The translations under genes and the position numbers were made by a program. This document shows positions 33,759 through 45,010 of a stretch of 64,000 nt of DNA, one piece after another. Where the stretch lies: assembly GCA_009602735.1 (NCBI GenBank), contig WELA01006444.1, forward strand, positions 8,688 through 72,687. Direction: 5' to 3'. Position 1 is the first letter of the stretch, and every line of letters begins with the position of its first letter. The notes under the pieces were generated by a model. The model did not search any database, had not been told where the DNA came from, and was given only the letters and a program-made list of their open reading frames with translations. This stretch comes from Mesotaenium endlicherianum. Taxonomy: Eukaryota > Streptophyta > Zygnematophyceae > Zygnematales > Mesotaeniaceae.

Positions 33759-36700
33759 ATGATGTCTTCGTTGCGTGACGTAGTCAATGCCCTTGTTGTC
33801 ATATTACTGGTTACACATGCGGTCCCTTCTCAAGGTAGTCTCCTCCACATGCCATGAACAACAAATGCACGTCTCCTGCACTAGCTAGAGCCTTAGTCTG
33901 TACTTTCAGTTTCAGTTATTTCTCTCCGCTTGTTCTAGCTTATCGTCACCTTATGTATCCTCTCAATATCCGTATTGACTTGTGCAGCGGTGGAGAAAGG
34001 CACCACGTTCAAAGGTGGTGCAAACGAGCAGCGAGAGAACGTGCCTAATCCTTCCTTCGAAGTTGCACACGGGAACGAGAAAGTGAGTACCGCGTGTTAT
34101 GGGTTTACCAGATCTCACCCCCAAGTAATTTTGTCAAGCAGATGACCGTAGGTGTTACATCTTCGTAGTTGCATAGTAAATGCTAATGTTTATGCCCTTT
34201 CGACCAGCTTACCGCTCAGACGTTGGCTGTATGTCCTGTGGCGACTTGGCAAATGGCCTGGACATTGCGCTTGATCGTTGAGTGGACTCCAAATTGGTGT
34301 CGCGACGCTGCTACTGGTTGACAAGTTGTGTATATGTGGCCATGCTTAATCCACAGGGACCTGCACATGAGGGTGCTGAATTGCCTCAGAGAGAGGCAGG
34401 GGAGGCCTACTTGTTCGGCAGGAAAGGGGCTGCCACTAATATTCCTGCCCTGCTTGATGAGGTATGCATGCGCTCGTGGGTGCACCATTTTTTAGTATAC
34501 AGAGTCCATGTGTCATCGTCCTCTTGAGCTGCTCAAAGCTAGCTCCCTAGTTGCTGTTTCACCAGGACCAAAGCCTCGAGCCCCGGCCCTGCCACGCGCA
34601 AGCAAGTGAGTGGAACATACGAGTGCGTGAAAGTGCCTCCAAGTGCCTGCTCTGCTCTGCTCTGCGCGTGCACCGTACAAGGCCCCCTCGTCATCCTCGG
34701 CTGGCTTTGTTTGACGGCTCCACTCTTGCGTCAGGCTTCAGGATAGTATCCTCAAGCTTTGCCGAATCACAAGGCCGTGGTTCCTCCACTCTCTTGATGA
34801 GATCCACCTCTCCGGCCACGATGTGTGCATCTCCTGTTTCCAGCTGCAGCAGGTCCAGGTGTACCTGGATCCATCCGATGGCGTGCGTGCCAGCTCACCG
34901 CAGTAGACAGCTGGAAGCTCCCTCCTCACTCCTTAGACCAAGACCTTAGACTCTGCTTGCACAGGGGATGCCCCGTGGGGATGCCTCTTGGCGAGGGCGC
35001 GGCGACCAGCTTGTGGGCGAAGGGCAGTCCCTCGAGGAGCTGCCCCTAGTCGCTTAGCCTTGGTACTAGTAACCAGCACGCACGACGCCTTCCAACTTGC
35101 TTGATTCCCCCCTGCTTCGAACTTAAGCATGGGTGGGCAACAGGATGCCACCAAAACTCACATGCTGATTCTGAAACTTATTGCGCGTGCGCATGTGAAT
35201 GAAGAAAGGCATTCAGTCAGGCTGGCGGCTACACGGAGATCCATTCCCAGTAGCCATGGCTACCACCTACCTCCTCTCTCAGGACCTCAGGCTCAAAAGC
35301 TGCGTTGCCGTGCTCCTGCTCTCTCTTGTCCTCTCTGTGTCACAGGTGGACGAATACGTGGATACCCGAGGAAGGGGTGACATTCTAGGAGCAGCGGGAG
35401 TCGACTTCCCAGGAGGGGATGAAGGTCCAGGAGGGGGTGCTATATCCGGAGGGGGGGCTCAGATGCCAGTCGTGCGCAAGCCAATGGCCGGACCAGGATT
35501 CCGGCAGCTTCTGAGCACCGCCGCAGAAGGTATGCGCGCGCGTCGCCGTCTCCCCCTCCTCGAGGCTCCTGGCTAGCAGGTTGGATGTGCCTTGAAACAG
35601 ATGCTGCGGCCCTTGCTCGGATGGTCGACACTCGTGATGTGAGCTTGTCTGCTGTCTGCATGGAGGATTGATCGATCTATTGCAGGTCAACGAGTTAAGG
35701 CCCTGCTGCATGAGGCATCAAGCGCAGGGCAGTAAGTTGAGCCGCCGCCCACTATGTGTTCTGTGCCGCTTTACTTACAGGCTCCTGCACCGGAGTGGCA
35801 TGCGGCGCCAACTCAGAGTGTGTGGTGTTCAAGAGGGCTGCCAAGTGTCGCTGCAGTAGTGGCTACATCGCCCAGGGCCGGCGGTGCGTGATAAGAGGTA
35901 ACCCCCTCTCTCTCGTGGCTCCGCTCTGATGCGCACCTCGCACTGCCATTTTGCATGCTTGTGCGCGTGCGCGTGTGTGCGTTAGTGTGTGTGTGTGTGC
36001 GTGTGTGTCGTATTCACTTGTCACATTGACTGTGGCACAAGAGGCACGTTTGTCATTGCTCATTGGGAGAAATTTCAGCATGAATTGCGTGACACCTGGA
36101 CTCGAACACTGCTGGTGCTTCTACACCCTGTGGGGTTGCCAAGTGGCTGATATGCTGCGCACAAAAAAATACAAAAACAGATCGTCTTGTGAAGTTCTCG
36201 CAAACTCTGCAGCTGTAGGCCGTCAGAACTTAGTGTGGGTACACGCCAAGGCATTATTTGTCCCTGTCCCACGCGCCTCTTACAAACGTGCCCTCTTGCC
36301 TCCTTGCAGTTGTGAGCGCATCCACGCTCAAGCAGGCCATCGCGGATGCAGCGCCCAGCGATCTCATCGTCGTCCGGGGCTCCTTCAACGTGTCGTCGAC
36401 AGTCAGGATCGAGAAGAGCGTGAGGTTGCAGGCCCCCTCTGGCACCGACGTCACAATCGGCTTCACCGGCGCCTCTCCTCCGCCGCTCACGTCTTACGGA
36501 ATGAGAGTGTTGGGCACTTCTAGCCTGAAGGTGTCTTTCCGCGGCCTCACCTTTGACGGCTTCGGCATCGACCGCACTCTGGTGTGTCCTCCGAGCCCTC
36601 CAGTGCCCCCTTTCTTTGTGACAGTATGTAAGTAGACATATGTACATCATCTTATACATATGAAAGTATATGTAGACATATATTTACGTTTGTAAACACA

Positions 36701-39700
36701 TATATTGTTGTTAGATCTTATTAAGCCTGAGGCAAGCCCACATGGCATGCACGGGGCAGATGAAAAGAACTTGTTGTGTAATTCCCATGACCATCCGAGA
36801 GTGCTGAAATATCACATTAAAAGCGTCTCACATGCGGCGCCAGCCTGGCATGTAATGTCGCTTGCACGCGCATGGTGTGTGCGTTTTGAGTATGGGTGGT
36901 TGCCTGTGTACGTGTGCTTGTGTGTGTTCATGTGCATGGGCGTGCATGCTATGTGTGAGGATGTGAGTGCGTGCATGCCTTGGTGTGGGTGGGCGTGCAT
37001 GCACGTGTGTGCGAGTCACACGTGGGTGCGTGCGTAGCTGTTTGCCTCTGTGCTTGTGAGGCGAAACGATGATGAAACCGATGCTTCTCTTTATGCAGCG
37101 TGTTGGTCCGGCGCCCTTGAATCGTACGTGCTGCATATTCACGGGCCCTGCATCGTGGAGTGGTTGGGTGCAGCCTGGGATCTACGTCGTGGGTAAGGGG
37201 AGGGCCAAGGCGGGGAAGGGGCCCCAGGTGTCGTGCACAGGTGTCATCATGAAGAGGTTCCGTCTCATCGGCCAAGGCGCACAGGTGAGCACCACCTTGC
37301 TTTGATCTGATTCCATCCCTGATGTACTGCACGTGTGACTGGTGTGTCCTCCTCCTCAGCTCTCGACTTCCAGTTGCTCTCTCCCTCCCTCTCTCTCTCT
37401 CCAGAGCCTTCGGGTGTCTGTGCGAGGAGGAGAGGAAGCAGAGCCAGGATGTCTTTTGATGAGTTGTGGCTCGAGAACGGGGTGCTCGAGAATGCCGGCG
37501 TGTGCTATACGACTGGCAGACTCGAGTTAGGGCAGTGGTGGCGATGTAGAACACCACATGCAAGACGCAAGGCAGTCGGTTCTACGACCGCTGCAGTGGC
37601 ATATGAAAAGCGAGGCACCGCCCGGCACTCGGTGCTTGATCGACTGTGGCAAGTCCCGTGGCTGCAGCCCGCTATCTCCTCCGTCGAGTGGGCAAGTCAA
37701 GGGGCAAGTGGGCGTAACGCGCTCTTTGGAGACATGATGTGCTGGCCAGGCGGACTTGACAGCGCGAGGGGCGGCCCTGAGCGCAAACTTGGGGTCGCGC
37801 GTCAGCATCTTCGCCAGCACCATTCGGGACAACGTCGCGGTACGTGCTGCTGTGCCGCCTGCGCCTCCCGCCAGCCGGTAGACGCTTCTGGGCGGGACTG
37901 GTGCATTTCGAGAATTAGGGTTTGGGTCTCCGCAGAGGGGCTGAGGGAGGTCCACGGTTCCGGATTCTTGGCCCCGGGCTTCGCAGTCTCGGGTTAGCAC
38001 TCACGCGTGCATTCCCGCGTAGTGGACAGGTGCGGCCGTGCCTCTGTAGTCGCCGTGTCTGTCCAAGGGCCTGCAAAGAGAGTCAAGTGTTGCCAATCTG
38101 ACTGTTCGAATCAGCCGTAAGCACTAGCACCGCTCTGTGTTTACTTTAGAACGGGCGCTGCTGCGGTGGGCTATATGGCCATGAAAGCCTGTCAGCGGTC
38201 CCGACTGCACCACTCCTGCCCCTCTGCCTGCCATGCTTGAGGGCGCCCCTTCTGCAGCGGTTCCGACAGCGTGTGGGCTACCCTCACATGTGCTTGCTCT
38301 TGCCTCCACCTGCTGTGTGTGTGTGTGTGTGACCTGCGCAGCTTGCGGGGGGCGCTCTGCAGTCCACAGGACGCTCGGAGATGTACCTGTGCAAAGTCGC
38401 CTTCCTCGGCAATGAAGCTGATCCGGCCGCCAGCCCGGGCGACGTGCAGGTGCCCTCTCGCACGCACACATGGCACACAGCCCCGGGACCAAATTTTCGC
38501 CTGTCATGCGAGCCCGGGAAGCATCCCGCTGGCGATGGCTGTGAGGCTTGAGCGCGCTCTGCTGCATCGCCGATTCATGCAAAACAAAGCCTGCACTTCA
38601 ATTCTCCAAAGCTTTGCATTTCCAAACTCGCCCATCAGGAGCTCTCTCCAAGCACAAGGACCGACACGGCCGAACCCGCCGGCTCACGCGGGCGCCCGCT
38701 CTCCCCTGTTGCCCCTTGCTGCAGGCTTCCTCTCCGCCGGCGTGTGGGTGGGAAAGCTGTCGGGCCTGGTCATGCTCAGCCCCAGCTCGCCGGCTGCCGT
38801 CAACGGCAACATCACCTCCTACATCGTGGACGACCCCACTCAGCTCCAAGCCTGCCCGCCCGTCGCCCCCAAGTCACCTCCTCCTCCTCCTCCTCCACCT
38901 CGCAGCCTGCCCTCACCCGCGGGTGCCCCTAACCCCAGCCTCCCAACTCCCGGCTCTCAAGCTGAAGCCCCTCCTGCCTCCCCTCCCCCCCCTCTTTCAC
39001 TTCCTCAATCATCTCCCGTGGTGCCTGGTCCTCCTTCAGCACCGCCCCCACTGGAGCCTGTGCCACTGACGCCCACCGGCAGCCTTCCTCCTTCTGCGCC
39101 GCTGTTGCCGCCATCAGCAGAGCATACAGCACCCTCCCCCCCTGGTACGCTCTTCCTCCTTCTTCCTCCTTTTGCGCCGCTTAAGCAAGGGGCTCGTACT
39201 TTGTTCAAAGTATGGTGAGCCTGTGAGGGCCTTCCCTCTATCCGCCTTGGAACAGCTTAGAGCGTGCACACACTCAGCGTGCATGAACTGAGCTACATGA
39301 CGGTCGGGCCTGTCATGGTTACTACAGCTACGGTGGTAGGCAAATTCTAAGTGCTTTTCATCGTTGCGCATTCGATCGACAACGCATTAGACGTCGTGGG
39401 ACTTGCGTCTCCCCGTGGGTTCAGCGACAGGCTGAGCTCATGATGCTGCATGCTCAGAAAGTGGTGCCGGACAAAAGATGACATGTATGATGACACAACT
39501 TCTGTTGCTTCTCTCTTGCAGCATGGCCTGATTTGGCCGGCACGCCTCCGCCACTTCCAGTGCCAGGACTGAGCACACCGCCTCCTCTCCCATCCCCTCC
39601 CCCCTCGCCAGCTCCTTCACCGCCGGCACCATCACAGGTCCCTCTGCCTTCTCCTTCTCCTCCTCCCCCCTTCCTTCCTTCCCCGCCGCCAGCAGCACAG

Positions 39701-41812
39701 GAGCAAGTTCCTCTTGCTTCCCCTCCCCCTCAGCCTGGGCTTCCTCAGCCATCTCCCCCGCGGTCCCACCCTCCTTCAGCGCCGACACCGCTGGAGCTTG
39801 CGCCGCCGCCAACTCCCCTGAAGGGACAAACTCCTGCGCCACCGCCGCCATTGATGACGGAAGCAGCACCCTCTCCCCCCCCAGGTGCACCTCCTTCATT
39901 CTTCCTCCGTTTGCACCCGTCGTGCGCTGTGCGAGGGCCTCTGTGCCTGCACTTGCGGGGGTGGGCCGAGGGCCGCTTCTGGCATTCCAGTGAGATGCTA
40001 CTTCTTGCGTGAAAGTTTTGAAGGCCTCTAGCTAGCGGAGGTGGCCCTGGCGAGAGAAGATGCCCTTGCTGATAGAGAGTGTGGTAGCGGCCATGACATG
40101 ACTTCTCGCTCATTTTTTTTGTATTTTTGTTTTTTTTTTTGCAGCAGTGCCTCCTCCAACGGGCACGCCTCCGCCACCGCCAGAGCCACAACGAAACACA
40201 CCGGCTCCCTCCACCTTGGCTCCATTACCCTCTCCCCCGCCCCTGATCCATTCCCCCAGCCCCTCTCCCCCCCCGCCGGCTCCTTCACAGGCGGCGCCTA
40301 TACAGACCCCGTTGTCCCTACCACCACTAGCTCAGGTGCAAGCCCCTCCTGCTAGCCCTCCCCCCGCATCACTGTCTCGGCCTCATCCTCCTCCAGTGCC
40401 CCCACCGCTGGAGCTGGCGCCACCAACCCCGTCTGGAAGCCAGCCTCCAGCCCCGCCGCCGCCAACAAGAGAGCAAGCAGCATTCTCCCCGCCGGGTACA
40501 CACCTCCTCCATTTCCCACATCTTTGCTGCAGCCTGTGCCCATGCACCGTGGGAGGGCCTTTCACTTGCGGAGGGCGTGTTGATGGCCGCTTCAACACTC
40601 CGCCATGATCAAGGCCTGTGAAGCATAGGGCCCGGTCGTTGTGAACGCAGCTGCTGTGTTAGGGATGATCTTCTTTCTTGTCGTGCATGGGGGGTCGGGC
40701 GTGCATCGTTCTCGTGCGCCTCTCAGTGACAAACTGTTGGGGTATGCTTACACTTGGTGCACATCCCCTGGAGCACTCTATTGCCCCCCCTCGGTGTTTA
40801 TACTGGAACGTCGAACGGGGAAAGGGGGGATGGGGGGTAAGCGTTCTGTTTTTTTGCGATGTTACTTTGGGTGGTGCTCGAAGAGCCGTCACGTGCCGGT
40901 CCTATATTTGTGCAGCTGCTTCTGTGGAAGGATTGCAGGCTCTAAGCTCGCTGAGCTCTCCAGGATGTGGGCATTGCCCGAGTCCTTAGGTTGGAGTACA
41001 GAGAGGTACCACGCACGTGTTGCCATGTAGTATGTGCTGACAAGACTGGTTGTTGTGTGTTTCTCTTGCAGCAACACCTCCTTTGCCCGGCACGCCTCCG
41101 CCACTGCCAGTGGCACAACCAAGTGCGCCGCCGCCCTCTAACCTGCCACCACCCGAAACCTCCTCTCCCCCTCCACCATCTCGGCTCCCCCTTTCCCCAC
41201 CTCCCCTTCCCCCTCCCCCGGCCTCCACCCCTCCCCCCTCCCTTCCCNNNNNNNNNNNNNNNNNNNNNNNNNNNNNNNNNNNNNNNNNNNNNNNNNNNNN
41301 NNNNNNNNNNNNNNNNNNNNNNNNNCCCCCCCCCTCCTGTGCATGCACAGCCTCCTCCCTCGCCAGCTCCTTCACAGGCCCGTCCTCCTTCCCTTCCGCC
41401 ACCCCTTGCTCCCCCACCTCCAACGGATCTACCCACGCCACCTCCCCCCACCTCCGTGGCGTGCTTGTTGACTTCCAATGAGTGTTCCACTGCGGCATTG
41501 GAGTGCTTCAATACCATGGATTGCTCTGCTTACACCGACGGCAATTGCGGGTGCTGCTACCCGGCATGCTCGGAACAATGCGACACCTGCTGCGGGCTAT
41601 CGGCCGGAGAGGAAACTACCTTCCTAAGTAACTGCCCAGTTGAGAACGGCAAGGCCATCGCAAGTTGGAGGCACGCGAAGCAGTGCCGGGACACGGGCTT
41701 CTTAGGGCAGACCATGCAGTCTCTCCAGCACTTGAGTGGAGCGCTCTCCATCGTCCGAAGGGCCTGCGGGTATCAGGAAGCCCATCCCGGCCCTCCCAGG
41801 CTTCACGCATGA
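33759..41812 (+). CDS. Secreted wall-type protein: signal peptide, EGF-like module, beta-helix, proline-rich spacer, Cys-rich end
   Basis: Multi-exon model, unresolved in places. Exon 1 (33,759-33,834) encodes a clear signal peptide (VNALVVILLVTHAVPSQ). Exons 33,988-34,082 and 34,357-34,461 join in frame. A Gly-rich exon follows (35,346 to about 35,530), then a six-cysteine EGF-like exon (35,781-35,897). Next come an exon opening a right-handed beta-helix (36,310-36,581: STLKQAIADAAPSDLIVVRG, the pectate-lyase-like pattern) and exon 37,099-37,284. An exon near 38,340-38,448 has the GGAL...C.VAFLGNEA turn typical of polymorphic beta-helices. Four proline-rich exons follow (38,725-39,144; 39,522-39,884; 40,145-40,495; 41,072 onward). 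The last also encodes a domain with about 16 cysteines and the stop at 41,810-41,812. Exons between 34,462-35,345 and 37,285-38,724 are uncertain, and an N gap lies in the last. The composition resembles volvocine pherophorins and other algal hydroxyproline-rich wall glycoproteins. Ligand and enzyme activity are unknown. Confidence 0.6.
35955..36008 (+). repeat. (TG)n-rich intron stretch in the wall-protein gene
   Basis: Imperfect TG/CG alternation in the intron after the EGF-like exon. A similar TG-rich stretch occupies 36,870-37,030 in the next intron. Open frames over these are artefacts. Confidence 0.8.
38725..41500 (+). repeat. Tandemly duplicated proline-rich exons
   Basis: Four successive exons encode Ser/Pro-rich spacer. 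The last three all begin with a split Ala codon and a near-identical opening (A-x-P-x-x-x-GTPPPLP). Each of the first three exons ends PSPPG or a close variant. All are bounded by phase-1 introns on both sides. The introns after the second and third also share phrases (GGGAGGGCCT.., TTGCGG.GGG, GGCCGCTTC), so whole exon-intron units were copied. Confidence 0.75.
41248..41325. other. Assembly gap (78 N)
   Basis: A run of N inside the last proline-rich exon, flanked by C-runs on both sides. The reading frame on the left does not match that on the right, so the stated gap length is not exact. Confidence 0.95.
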
Positions 41813-44159
41813 GTTAAGCCTGCGGGAGGACACTGAAGCGTACACCTTCGCCAGTCGGAGGGCTGGAGGATCCGAAGCACTGGATCGCGTACGCTGGAGA
41901 AGGAGGCTGCCTGCTGGCACGGACTTCCGTGTGCGTCGTTGCTGGACCCATGGTGGGAGATCTGGAAGAGCATGCGCAGGACGTTCCGTCTCTCGTGCTC
42001 ACTCTCAGAGGCTGTGATCAGAAGCTGGTCACTAGCGGGAGGGCGAGGGGGATACTTGCGATGCCCCTTCAGGAGGGCATAGGCCAAAAAGTCGATAGGT
42101 GGAAGAGTCAGAGATCGGGGCAGAGGCAACAGGAGGGCAGTGGCAGGGTCGGCGGGTGGCGACTGATGGAGGCACGGGTACTTCACGAGGGCCAGTCTGG
42201 TGTGCTCCATCCCCCTCTCCCTCTCCCTCTCCCTCCCCCTCCTCTCTGGACCTCTAGACCTCCCGCTGCTCGTTGTTCTCCTCTCCTTTCTTGCTCTGGG
42301 AATAAGTGAGCTCAGTTGCCTCTAGGCTCTGCCCCCTGCCTGCCTGCCTCTCTTGCCAGCTGTTTTTCCCACCTCGTGGGATGCAGGTGTCGTGTGTTTG
42401 CTTCTTTTCTCATCACCTTTATCGCTCCTCCCATGCCCTGACGCATCGCCATGCTGGCTCACGGCCTGTTTCTTGACACAATGATGCAGGCCCGCACGTC
42501 TGCAGGTGTCGTTTCGGCTTTCCTGCTGGCCTGGACCAGCTCTGAGTGCCACCTGGACAGGACAGCAAGCAAGCCCATGGATGGCATGGTGCAGTATGCG
42601 TGGGAAGGCGCGGAAGCACTGCAGCAGCAGGGAGGGGATTGATAGCGCCGAGACTGCACCTACAGCTGCGCCGCAAGAGGAGCAGGAGACTACTAAGTGT
42701 CATTAGTGCGGGGAACAACACGGGCATAGGCGACAACGGATGCAGCGGGGCCAGCGGAGGCGGCGATGGACTGGAGGGTCGGAGAAAAAGCGAAAGGAGG
42801 CTCTTGTGAAGGCAGAGGCGGAATTACTCGCTGTTCATCTGACGACAACGATGCGCTTGTTACAGACAGCAAGGAGGAAGACAAGGGGAGGAGATGGACG
42901 GATCTGGACCCTCCTCTGCAAAGGGCCTCCGACAGCAGCAGGTGTCCACCCGAGCTCTCATGAGGTCTGCCTCTTCCAAACAAAAGATCGCATGCTTGAG
43001 AGAGAGGGCCGTCCCATTAGAAGTGCTTGAGGCGTAGGCTGGGTGAGACTGCCTAGAAGTAGAGGAATAAATTCATGATAGCAATAAGGTAGGTAGCAGA
43101 GAGCTGGACTAGCAATTCATTGTACTTAATTTTGTCAAAAAGAAATAGTCTTCATTTTTGTGAAGCTGCCCTCAATGTAGGAACTTAGAACCTATGATGT
43201 AGATTTTATTATTGATCATCCTGCTTTGTTATCATGTGAGAATCAACTTGATTCTCACAAGTCTTTAATCAACTTTGAGGTGTTAATCTTTGTTGCTATT
43301 GCGTTAGAATAGATAAGCTAGGTAAGGCATCTTTGATTGCATGAGGCGCAGCAATTGTATACTTTTTGCTGTTATGAGAATCATAATATCACATATGGGC
43401 ACGTCCGACTGAACATGACTCTTGATATATTTACTTCATCAATATACTGAAAGCTATAAAATGTGATGGCCACTAGAAAGCTTTCTACGCAAAATAACTT
43501 CCTATATGTTGCGATACCAGCTGCATCATGAATACTATGTTGCAGGTAACATACTTAGCATAAAGGCAGATTAGAACTTCCGACGTCTTTGCGAAAGTCC
43601 TTACAGCAAAGTGGGACTGGTCATGACATAAGGCACTTGAGGAGAAGAGCTTGAGGGCACTCGGTGAAACGACTAATTCCAAGAATAGGAGAAAGATTGG
43701 CAAGAAATAGAATAGATAAGCAAATGACAGATTGACCAAGGTTGACCACAAAACACTGAGGAAGAGGTCACAGGACAAAGCTCTTGCCACTACTACTTTC
43801 ACATGCGTAGGCATAACTCTATGGCACGTAAGGTCATTGGGCGCGTGCCACATGGCCTTGATCTCGAGCAAGGTCATTAACTGAGAAGCGGATCAACATG
43901 CCAAAAGTGCGAAAATTCTGAAAACGGCCAAATTAAACAGCTCAGATGTAACTGCACACTGATGTGTAGCTGTGTGCGTCTGAAGCCCACAAGGAGCCAG
44001 TGTCGCTGTACTGCTGCTTGATTGACACTATGGTGACACGCCGACTGACTGCACCTGGGAGGGCATGGGGTGGTGCTGGCTTTGAGCGCTCACGTGCTTG
44101 CAAGTCAAGCTCAAGCTTGACAAGCTGACTGCAATGCTGAAGGGAAGCGCACAAGGACA
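41813..44159. other. Unassigned: 3' flank and intergenic DNA
   Basis: After the wall-protein stop comes GC-rich sequence to about 43,000 with short open frames but no recognisable protein. Part may be 3' UTR. A (CTCCCT)n tract lies at about 42,209-42,245. From 43,050 to 43,930 the DNA turns AT-rich and shows nothing. Confidence 0.4.
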
Positions 44160-44164
44160 GCGTG

Positions 44165-44238
44165 CTGCACATTCCCACATACACATGCACGCACACACAT
44201 ACACACACACGCACACACGCACACACACACACACACAC

Positions 44239-44313
<75 letters not shown>

Positions 44314-44332
44314 ACACACACACACACACCTA
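44165..44332. repeat. (CA)n microsatellite
   Basis: About 170 bp of nearly pure CA repeat, interrupted by short GCGCGC and ACAAACA variants. All open frames over it are His-Thr or Cys-Val artefacts. Confidence 0.95.
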
Positions 44333-44977
44333 TCCTGCAGCAACAAAACACATTGACAAAAGACAGCCCTTCTCTTATCCCACCCGCCCTGCCTCCGTCC
44401 CGCCCTTGAACCCCCTTGCTGCCTCAGACCAACAAAGCCCTAGCAGAGCAGCAGCAGCAGCAGTAGCAGCTAAGGCTAAGCTGATATATGCATGGTGCAA
44501 TATGCGACGCCAACGGAACGAACTAGGGCACTGAGGCAACTGGCTGCCCACCCGCTTTCGTTTGGCTCCTGCCAATCCTGCAAGGGTGGGGCTCTGCGTG
44601 GCTCCTCTGACTCATCCAGAATAAGAAGCTGCCGCAAGAAGAAGCACCAACAAGCTGGCTGCCTGGCTTCTCTCACATGCCCCCCCCACGCAGCACGTGC
44701 AATGAAGGCGTTGGAGCTCCTTCCATTCCCTTCTCTCCTGTAGTTGCCATGCATGGCTCACCTCTACCTGTTTCAAACTAGCAGCACTCACAACATCAGA
44801 TGCAGAGCCAGCTGCCTGCCACCTGGCTGAATGTATGACAAGGAAGGGTGCCTGACTGACTGGTTGAGCAGTGACAGACTAATTGACTGCCATGAGGCAG
44901 CTACCTATATATGTCGCTCTCGAGCCTCAGGAGAGAGAGGAGGAGAAGGAACGAGGACGTGAAGGCGCCATCTCTTC

Positions 44978-45010
44978 GGGAGGGAGGGAGGGAGGGAGGG
45001 AGGGAGGGGG
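44978..45010 (+). repeat. (GGGA)n tract
   Basis: About eight GGGA units ending in GGGGG. Four or more runs of three G within 33 bp could fold as a G-quadruplex. Confidence 0.85.

Noticed and set aside
36075-36659. 194-codon minus-strand frame
   Set aside because: Antisense shadow of the beta-helix exon (36,310-36,581), which has a clear protein pattern and splice sites on the plus strand.
44028-44409. Cys-Val and His-Thr repeat proteins
   Set aside because: Translation of the (CA)n microsatellite in several frames.
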